Origin: Pseudopelobacter sp964601865
GTDB lineage: Bacteria > Desulfobacterota > Desulfuromonadia > Geobacterales > Pseudopelobacteraceae
Direction of reading: 5' to 3'
NCBI GenBank assembly: GCA_964601865.1
Contig: CAZRPI010000156.1
Location: forward strand, 1 to 7,288
DNA: 7,288 nt
Position 1 is the stretch's first letter, and each line of letters starts with the position of its first letter. Below the pieces are notes generated by a model. The model had not been told where the DNA came from, made no database searches, and saw only the letters and a program-made list of their open reading frames with translations. Of this stretch, positions 1 through 4,742 are shown piece after piece. Made by a program: the position numbers and the translations under genes.

Positions 1-334
1 CTATTCATGGCTGCCTTATCGAGACGGACTGCCCCTCTCTTACCCGTGAATCCGTATCGTCGGAATGCCGTGAGTTTCCGGAAGAGCCGGGGCCCGCATG
101 CCGCCGTGCCGCGACATACCGTTCACTTTGCCGGTCCTCGGACGGACAGCCTGCCATATCCTGAAACGTAAAGGCAGAAGCCTTCCGGGCTAGCAAAGGC
201 ATGGAGACATCACGGATTCGGGCTACCTTCACCATGAACAAAACATAGGCAATACCATGCCCAAGATTGCAGCAGCAACAGCCTGAGTCCACGCCCACCC
301 ACTCATTTAATGAGACAATCCGGGCTTCAAAAAT
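1..334. other. Gene-free stretch upstream of the chemoreceptor
   Basis: I see no gene I can support here. A 117-codon open frame runs through it on the minus strand, from 358 down to 5. It lacks a proper Shine-Dalgarno sequence, has no recognisable domain, contains a Cys-Cys-Cys-Cys run that comes from a simple GCA-rich stretch, and would start on top of the sigma-54 promoter. A short plus-strand frame open from base 1 to a TAA at 169-171 is equally unconvincing. No tRNA, riboswitch or insertion-sequence end is evident. The stretch may hold activator sites for the promoter at 335-350. Confidence 0.5.
302..314. promoter_or_regulatory. Small palindrome upstream of the -24 element, possible operator
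   Basis: The sequence is CTCATT-T-AATGAG, a perfect inverted repeat with 6-base arms around one central base. It lies about 20 bases upstream of the -24 element of the candidate sigma-54 promoter. Its position and symmetry would suit a dimeric regulator, but sigma-54 activators usually bind farther upstream. An AT-rich palindrome this short can also arise by chance, so I give it low weight. Confidence 0.2.
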
Positions 335-350
335 TGGCTTTCTACTTGCA
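335..350 (+). promoter_or_regulatory. Sigma-54 (RpoN) -24/-12 promoter of the chemoreceptor gene
   Basis: TGGC at 335-338 and TTGC at 346-349 are separated by exactly seven bases, followed by A. This is the invariant core and spacing of the -24/-12 promoter class, with GG and GC twelve bases apart. Transcription would begin near 361, giving a leader of about 29 bases that contains the AAGGAG ribosome site of the gene at 390. Such promoters need an enhancer-binding activator, which is not encoded in this window. Chemotaxis and motility genes are frequent RpoN targets in Geobacter-like bacteria. Confidence 0.65.
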
Positions 351-389
351 AACGTCATATAAACACTTTTCCAACGAAGGAGAAGCTAC

Positions 390-1994
390 ATGCTTTATTC
401 ACCGAAGGCCCGCCTCATCCTCTCGGTAGTTATCACATACTCCATTTTCTGCATCGGCATTACAGCATTAGCAGCGACCCGCCTCTCGAACTCGGTTCCT
501 CCACCAATTCTCAGATCGTTGCTCGCCCATGTCGTAATGGGAAATGCGGCCTGCCTCTGTGCCATCGTCCTGATCCTGGCAACTATGATCGGTAAAAGGG
601 AGAAGTTACTAGAATCCATCGTAGACCAACTGGAGGGAATCGGACGAGGGCATTTCCGGCCGAATCAGAACGGACAGACCACAGGTATCGACGGGGCAGC
701 GACAAGCGCCATCAGAGGCGCATGCTCCTTTCTGGACCTGAGCCTGTCCAAAGTCATTGCCGCTTCCGGCAGAATTTACGGCTCCACTGTCAATTTGCGC
801 GGAGCATCGGAAGAGTGCGCAACATCAGCGGCCCGGCAGCAGGACCAGGCTCAGACCATAGCCACGGCAGCGGAAGAGATTTCCCAGACCATCGCCGCCA
901 TAGCAGGCAACGCCTCCACTGCCAATGAGACCTCCATGGAGGCCCTGAAGATTGTAACCGAGGGAAAGGGAATCGCCGGCCGTGCTGTGGAAGCGGCGTC
1001 CCTGGTAGAATCGTCAACTGGCGAGCTGGCAGAAGGGATCGATGGCCTGAAAAATAGTGTGATGGAAATCGGAGATATAGTTGCGGTTATCGAGGAGATT
1101 GCAGACCAGACCAATCTGCTGGCCTTAAACGCCGCCATCGAAGCGGCGCGTTCCGGTGAGCACGGCCGCGGCTTTGCGGTAGTAGCCGACGAGGTACGCA
1201 ACCTGGCCGCCCGCACCATCAAGGCCACCGCAGAGATTTCCGGCAGAATCGCTACTGTCCAGCGAGAGACCATCAAGACTTCATCAGCGATGCAGGAATC
1301 GTCGCAACAGGTCAGGAACGCACGCGCCAGAATCAGCGAAATGGGGGATTCTCTGCTGCGCATAGCCTCCTCATTCGAGATGGTCAACGATCAGATCGCC
1401 CAGATCGCCACGGCGGTCGAACAGCAGACCACCACCACCCAACAGATATCCGCTGCCATCGATGAGACATCCCGCATGTCCGGTACGCTCTCAACCGTCT
1501 CCTCCCGGGTCATGGAAGAGACAACCCGGCTGGGTTCCATTACCGACGAACTGCTGCTGGTGCTCGGCTCTTTCCGCCTGGGAACGCACTTCGCCGCAGC
1601 AGCGGCCATCGAGGGTGTGGCAGGAAGCGCAACGATCGGCTCCATGAGCCGGGGACTCCAGGAACGGGAGCTGTTCACAGCGGCACAACGCAACCCGTAC
1701 GTGGAGCTGTTTTACATCACCGACGCCAATGGCCGCCAGGTCACATCCAATATTTCCACGTCTTCAATCGCCACTTCCTACGGCAACAACGGCTTTGGCA
1801 TGGACTGGTCGAACCGCCCCTGGTTCAGGGAAGTCAAGGAAAGCGGCGCCACCTACATCTCGGAACTGTACCGTTCGGCGGCAACCGGTTCGTTCTGCTG
1901 CACCATTGCCGTTCCAGTCACTGCTGCCGACGGGAGACTTGCCGCCGTTCTTGGCGCGGACATCAATGTTGCAATGATCAGCAGCCTGAAATGA
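390..1994 (+). CDS. Methyl-accepting chemotaxis protein with C-terminal Cache/PDC-like domain
   Basis: This is a chemoreceptor of 534 residues that would control CheA kinase through CheW at the inner membrane. Two hydrophobic helices (about 8-29 and 43-68) flank a loop of only about 12 residues, so there is no periplasmic sensor domain. Residues 70-120 look like a degenerate HAMP linker (GRGHF at 85-89). A long coiled coil follows, about 120-395, with the conserved hairpin tip at 234-273, including ADQTNLLALNAAIEAAR and GRGFAVVADEVR. Glutamate/glutamine clusters near 160-164 and 343-352 are plausible methylation regions. Residues about 420-530 resemble a Cache/PDC domain: FYITDANGRQV at 441-451, the hallmark DWSNRPWFR at 472-480, and a final strand AVLGADI. 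By topology this domain is cytoplasmic. There is no CheR-binding tail pentapeptide. ATG 390 follows AAGGAG (377-382) at 7 bases. The MCP assignment is very secure; the Cache call is strong but by eye, and the ligand is unknown. Confidence 0.95.
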   Translation: MLYSPKARLILSVVITYSIFCIGITALAATRLSNSVPPPILRSLLAHVVMGNAACLCAIVLILATMIGKREKLLESIVDQLEGIGRGHFRPNQNGQTTGIDGAATSAIRGACSFLDLSLSKVIAASGRIYGSTVNLRGASEECATSAARQQDQAQTIATAAEEISQTIAAIAGNASTANETSMEALKIVTEGKGIAGRAVEAASLVESSTGELAEGIDGLKNSVMEIGDIVAVIEEIADQTNLLALNAAIEAARSGEHGRGFAVVADEVRNLAARTIKATAEISGRIATVQRETIKTSSAMQESSQQVRNARARISEMGDSLLRIASSFEMVNDQIAQIATAVEQQTTTTQQISAAIDETSRMSGTLSTVSSRVMEETTRLGSITDELLLVLGSFRLGTHFAAAAAIEGVAGSATIGSMSRGLQERELFTAAQRNPYVELFYITDANGRQVTSNISTSSIATSYGNNGFGMDWSNRPWFREVKESGATYISELYRSAATGSFCCTIAVPVTAADGRLAAVLGADINVAMISSLK

Positions 1995-2196
1995 TCCTAT
2001 TTGTGCCTTGACACTGTCGTTTTAAGATGACTTGTCTCCAGGGCGCCTGCCCTTAATGGGACATCCATGCCTCACATGATCATCAATCAAAACCCCTGAA
2101 GAATAATCGGAAACTGGTTCAAGGCAAGAAACCTAGTTCAGGTACTGTCGATAGCAGTGGACGCATTTTGAAGATTCGGGGTGCTATGAGAAACTG
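1995..2196. other. Convergent intergenic gap with a weak hairpin
   Basis: The chemoreceptor gene and the minus-strand HTH/Zn-ribbon gene converge on this gap. The best stem is AGGGC (2040-2044) with GCCCT (2049-2053) around a 4-base loop. It has no T-run on either side, so it is not a convincing intrinsic terminator. A perfect TTGACA (2008-2013) has no -10 hexamer at a usable distance. I see no other gene or RNA here. Confidence 0.35.
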
Positions 2197-2535
2197 TTAC
2201 GCATTGCCGTGCGACCGGATGGTGAACAGGGGTTCGAAGATATGCTCATGGCCGCAAACGGGGCATTTTCCGGGCGGGGTCAGGCGGTCCCGCTTGGCAA
2301 AAACGAAGCCGCAGAAACGGCATTCGGCCGGCGTCACCTCCAGGAAATCCCCACCGGGCTGGATACTGAGACGGATGTGTTCCAGATGGCCGTAGACATC
2401 CTTCTCCGGTATATGGGCAAGGGCGGAGATATCCCTCGCGGACAGGGTCTGGTCGCGGAGCAGGTCAATGATGGCATGGCGGACCGTTGCCAGGGCTCCG
2501 CGTGGAACGGTCGGTTTTATGGGTTTCCGTTTCAT
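2197..2535 (-). CDS. Small HTH transcriptional regulator fused to a Zn-ribbon (COG3357-like)
   Basis: The product is a 112-residue predicted DNA-binding regulator. Residues 11-58 read as a winged helix-turn-helix: TVRHAIIDLLRDQTLSARDIS forms the first helices, IPEKDVYGHLEHI the recognition helix. The C-terminal part carries CRFC (Cys72, Cys75) and CPVC (Cys91, Cys94), a four-cysteine Zn-ribbon with the FVFAKRDRLTPPGKCP connection. That order, HTH then Zn-ribbon at about this length, matches the family annotated as predicted transcriptional regulators with an HTH fused to a Zn-ribbon (COG3357). The target is unknown. The metal is likely structural, though metal or redox sensing is possible. 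The start is the first ATG after the promoter-like sequence, and its ribosome site is weak (GACAG). The flanking genes do not suggest a function. Confidence 0.85.
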   Translation of the reverse strand: MKRKPIKPTVPRGALATVRHAIIDLLRDQTLSARDISALAHIPEKDVYGHLEHIRLSIQPGGDFLEVTPAECRFCGFVFAKRDRLTPPGKCPVCGHEHIFEPLFTIRSHGNA

Positions 2536-2569
2536 CTGCTGTCAGCACAATGCCGGTGGGTTATGCATT

Positions 2570-2597
2570 AATATACCATCAAACTACCGCATTTCAG
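2570..2597 (-). promoter_or_regulatory. Candidate promoter of the HTH/Zn-ribbon gene
   Basis: Read on the minus strand, CTGAAA (2592-2597) and TATATT (2570-2575) are separated by 16 bases. The -10 is preceded by TGG, an extended -10 arrangement. Transcription would start about 30 bases upstream of the ATG at 2535. The hexamers each miss one or two consensus positions, so this is a plausible vegetative promoter and not a proven one. Confidence 0.4.
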
Positions 2598-2648
2598 CCG
2601 ACAATTCCGCCCCCCGTAAAGTTCATCTCACCGCCGCCGACTCTTGCC

Positions 2649-2906
2649 TCACCACTGTCCCACATCCTTCCAGCCCCGCATTCTCAGTTCCTTCTTCAGG
2701 GCCAGCATCTCCTGGCGCAGCTTGAGTACCTCGGCCTGACTCATCATCCCCTTGAACTGGTACCGCAGGTACAGGTACTCGCCGTGAAGATCCTTCAGGC
2801 GCTGTTCCAGCTCCCTCTTCGCCTCACGCAGCTCCGCGTTTTCCGCTTTCAGCCCGTCAATTTCCTTCCGGTACTTCTCAAAAAGGGCCATATCCACGGT
2901 TTTCAT
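2649..2906 (-). CDS. Small coiled-coil protein of unknown function
   Basis: I do not recognise a named family. The 85-residue product is highly charged. A heptad-like pattern runs from about residue 8 to 42 (FEKYRKEIDGLKAENAELRE) and again about 58-76, separated by the aromatic stretch EYLYLRYQF at 43-51. This suggests an antiparallel helical hairpin or a dimeric coiled coil. There is no signal peptide, membrane helix or cysteine motif, so it is probably cytosolic. I chose the ATG at 2906 rather than one 12 codons upstream, because AGGAG (2914-2918) lies 7 bases before it and the upstream ATG has none. It lies on the same strand as the HTH/Zn-ribbon gene, 113 bases upstream of it. The intervening candidate promoter suggests they need not be one operon. 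Confidence 0.75.
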   Translation of the reverse strand: MKTVDMALFEKYRKEIDGLKAENAELREAKRELEQRLKDLHGEYLYLRYQFKGMMSQAEVLKLRQEMLALKKELRMRGWKDVGQW

Positions 2907-2946
2907 GTCCGTTCTCCTGTCTGTCAAACAATGCTCCTGCAAGAAT

Positions 2947-2955
2947 AGTATATCA
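2947..2955 (-). promoter_or_regulatory. Extended -10 promoter of the coiled-coil gene
   Basis: On the minus strand the sequence reads TGATATACT: an extended -10 TG, one base, then TATACT, which matches TATAAT at five of six positions. No good -35 is present, which is usual for extended -10 promoters. The expected start point, near 2940, leaves a leader of about 34 bases ending in the AGGAG site. Confidence 0.45.
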
Positions 2956-3068
2956 AAAACAGCACCTTAAGTGCATTCATTTCATGAGAGTTGTTCACTG
3001 CCGCCCTGGCACGCCTGAAGAGCGGGAAGAGGCACACAGGGTTCCCACAAGAGGAAAGCAATTGTTAA

Positions 3069-3093
3069 TGCGCCCGCCCCTTCCATGGGCGCA
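3069..3093. other. GC-rich hairpin in the divergent gap
   Basis: TGCGCCC (3069-3075) and GGGCGCA (3087-3093) form a perfect 7-bp stem with an 11-base loop. No T-run follows on either strand, so it is not a clear terminator. It lies in the 313-base gap between the minus-strand coiled-coil gene and the plus-strand Zn-ribbon gene, where it could be part of a leader structure. I could not find a convincing promoter for the gene at 3220. Confidence 0.3.
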
Positions 3094-3219
3094 GGCCGAT
3101 TAATCCGATGGCGTTTCGTGCTGAAAATGGTGTAAAGTGCTCCGTAATTCTGGAATTGCACGCCCGCGCCAGCCGGCTTTCATCCTGATTCCAGACCGGA
3201 GAGGGAAAGGGGAGGAAAT

Positions 3220-3834
3220 ATGGCCGAGGCAGTCACGTTCTGGCTGGACAACAAGGTCTCGTCGGGTGTCAAGGTGGCCGAAATCGGCGGCCAGACACTG
3301 GTGTCGTACCGCGACAAGTTCTACGTGGTTGAGGGTGGAGCTGCCATGATGAGGGGGAGCAGACCGCTGCACTACTCCAAATCATCCCTCCCGGCCGCCT
3401 GGAAGAGGGCCATGCGGGGAATGACGCCGCGGCTCGACGCGGTTTCCACCCCAGAAGACGACACACTTCCCCGGATGACGATCACCGGAAAGGAGCGCAC
3501 GAAAATGGAAAAATCATCTCCCGCCGCCGCGAACGATCGGGCGGAAACGGAGCAGACGCAGGATCAGCTTCCCCAAACAATGCCGGCACATTCCGTTTCC
3601 GCAAAAGCGGAAAAGAGGCCGGCCAAATCCTTGAAGAAGGTGGAAAACCAGGCCGGCGCCCAGGCGGCGGTGGTCGCGGCCTGCCCCTACTGCGGCCACA
3701 GACACGATCTACCACCGGAAAAGGGGAAAAACGGCAAGCCGTTCTTCGTGGCGTGTGCCAGGTGCAACCGGGACTTCGCCGTGCGTTTCGTGCCTGTCAC
3801 GGTCTACCAGGCGCAGGTGGCGGCATTCAAATAA
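3220..3834 (+). CDS. Uncharacterised protein with C-terminal Zn-ribbon
   Basis: The product has 204 residues and no named family I recognise. Three parts are visible. Residues 1-65 look like a small beta-rich unit (VKVAEIGGQTLVSYRDKFYVVEGG). Residues about 75-150 are a polar Ala/Glu/Gln/Lys-rich linker, probably disordered. Residues 150-190 form a four-cysteine Zn-ribbon with CPYC (Cys155, Cys158) and CARC (Cys179, Cys182), followed by a short beta-rich tail. There is no signal peptide or membrane helix, so it is probably cytosolic. The ATG at 3220 is supported by GGGGAGG just upstream, spaced 4-5 bases. An in-frame ATG at codon 96 has its own strong ribosome site, so a short Zn-ribbon isoform is possible. 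It is oriented like the AAA+ ATPase gene 87 bases downstream and may share its function, for example as an adaptor, but that is inference. Confidence 0.75.
   Translation: MAEAVTFWLDNKVSSGVKVAEIGGQTLVSYRDKFYVVEGGAAMMRGSRPLHYSKSSLPAAWKRAMRGMTPRLDAVSTPEDDTLPRMTITGKERTKMEKSSPAAANDRAETEQTQDQLPQTMPAHSVSAKAEKRPAKSLKKVENQAGAQAAVVAACPYCGHRHDLPPEKGKNGKPFFVACARCNRDFAVRFVPVTVYQAQVAAFK
3490..3507 (+). promoter_or_regulatory. Internal ribosome site and start codon inside the Zn-ribbon gene
   Basis: AAGGAG (3490-3495) lies 9 bases before an in-frame ATG (3505-3507), codon 96 of the 204-residue protein. Initiation here would give a 109-residue product made of the linker and the Zn-ribbon without the N-terminal beta unit. 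The motif falls in a lysine/glutamate-rich segment, where AAGGAG-like strings also arise from codon use. It may therefore be fortuitous. Confidence 0.35.
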
Positions 3835-3862
3835 TTCGAGCAATTGCATTCAAGATGAGACT

Positions 3863-3890
3863 GCAGAGACGCATTGCAATGCGTCTCTAC
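3863..3890. repeat. REP-like palindromic repeat (perfect 24-bp core)
   Basis: AGAGACGCATTG (3865-3876) is followed directly by its exact reverse complement CAATGCGTCTCT (3877-3888), a 24-bp perfect palindrome. One base farther out mismatches (C3864 against A3889), and the next pair (G3863, C3890) matches again. The ancestral outer form was thus probably GTAGAGACG with CGTCTCTAC. I recall palindromes with these ends as dispersed short repeats in several bacterial genomes; I cannot verify a family here, and no second copy is in this window. It lies between the Zn-ribbon and ATPase genes, 33 bases before the ATPase start. It could fold in mRNA, but no T-run follows to make it a terminator. Confidence 0.8.
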
Positions 3891-3921
3891 GGCAAAACAA
3901 GCAAAGACGGATGGAAACAGC

Positions 3922-4740
3922 ATGGAACAGATCACCCTTGACGGAATAAAACTTACCCTGGCGGGGCCGGTGGAGCTGGACCTGAAGTGGGTTGGCCAGG
4001 AGGAGCTGCTGCGGCAGCTGCTGGCCGCCTGGATGGTTATAGATGAACGGGATATCCCTTTCAACCCGCGCCTGGTGGGCAAACCGGGTGTCGGCAAGAC
4101 CACCCTCGCTTATGCCGCGGCCAAGAAGCTGAACCGCCCGGTATACCTCTTCCAGGCCACCATGGACACCCGCCCCGAGGACCTGATCGTCACGCCGGTG
4201 ATCGGACCCGACACTAAAATCCAGTACGCGGCCTCGTCGCTGGTTTCGGCCATGCTCACCGGCGGGGTGCTGATCCTTGACGAGGGGAACCGCATGAGCG
4301 AAAAGGCCTGGGCCTCCCTCGCGCCCCTGCTTGACGACCGCCGCTACGTGGAGTCCATCGTGACCGGGCTGCGCATCCCGGCCAAACGCGATTTCCGGAT
4401 CGTGGTCACCATGAACGAGGACTCATCCACCTTCGAGATTCCCGAGTACATCCATTCCCGCCTGCAGCCGCAGATCTACATCGACTTCCCCGAGGCAGAC
4501 GAAGAGCTCGTGATCCTCAAGGAGAACCTCCCCTTCGCCGACAGCGGCATCCTGAACTACGTGGTTTCCTTCCTGCAGCGCGCCCACGGGGCGGACGAGC
4601 TCTATTCCGTCAGGGACGGCATCAACATCGCCCGGTACGCCCTCAAGATGTCCGCCGGCGGCAAAACAAGCGCCATCTCCCTGTTGTCCCTGGCCGTGGA
4701 GCGGATCCTGGGGAGCGAAGCGCTCACCTACCTGGACTGA
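3922..4740 (+). CDS. MoxR-family AAA+ ATPase
   Basis: This is a 272-residue ATPase of the MoxR type (CbbQ/NirQ/GvpN relatives), whose members remodel or activate partner proteins using ATP. Visible motifs are Walker A GKPGVGKTT (53-61), Walker B GVLILDEGNRM (115-125; Asp120, Glu121), sensor-1 VVTMNED with Asn165, and a probable arginine finger in YIHSRL (Arg180). The C-terminal helical lid contains RDGINIARYA (231-240), the usual sensor-2 neighbourhood. Nothing suggests membrane insertion. I chose the ATG at 3922. An upstream TTG at 3874 would add 16 residues, but they are encoded by the palindromic repeat and look unrelated to the fold. The ribosome site is modest (GGAAACAGC before ATG). The stop codon lies two bases before the next start, so this gene and the TIKI-like gene are very likely translationally coupled, and that protein is its most likely client. 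Confidence 0.93.
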   Translation: MEQITLDGIKLTLAGPVELDLKWVGQEELLRQLLAAWMVIDERDIPFNPRLVGKPGVGKTTLAYAAAKKLNRPVYLFQATMDTRPEDLIVTPVIGPDTKIQYAASSLVSAMLTGGVLILDEGNRMSEKAWASLAPLLDDRRYVESIVTGLRIPAKRDFRIVVTMNEDSSTFEIPEYIHSRLQPQIYIDFPEADEELVILKENLPFADSGILNYVVSFLQRAHGADELYSVRDGINIARYALKMSAGGKTSAISLLSLAVERILGSEALTYLD

Positions 4741-4742
4741 TC

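Noticed and set aside
5..358. Minus-strand open frame of 117 codons before the chemoreceptor
   Set aside because: It has no Shine-Dalgarno sequence, low-complexity patches and no recognisable domain, and its start overlaps the sigma-54 promoter. It is probably chance.
851..1387. Minus-strand open frame of 178 codons opposite the chemoreceptor
   Set aside because: It is the reverse of the highly conserved MCP signalling domain. The Ser/Ala-rich translation is an artefact of that sequence.
2008..2013. Perfect TTGACA after the chemoreceptor gene
   Set aside because: No -10-like hexamer occurs 15-19 bases downstream, and no plus-strand gene follows.
2040..2053. AGGGC/GCCCT hairpin as terminator for the convergent genes
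   Set aside because: The stem is only 5 bp and there is no T-run on either side, so I do not call a terminator.
3007..3022. TGGCACG, a perfect -24 sigma-54 half, in the gap before the Zn-ribbon gene
   Set aside because: The required GC at -12 is missing (AAGA is found where TTGC should be), and it lies more than 190 bases from the gene.
3863..3890. CRISPR repeat or phage attachment site
   Set aside because: There is a single copy with no spacers, tRNA or integrase nearby. A dispersed REP-like palindrome fits better.
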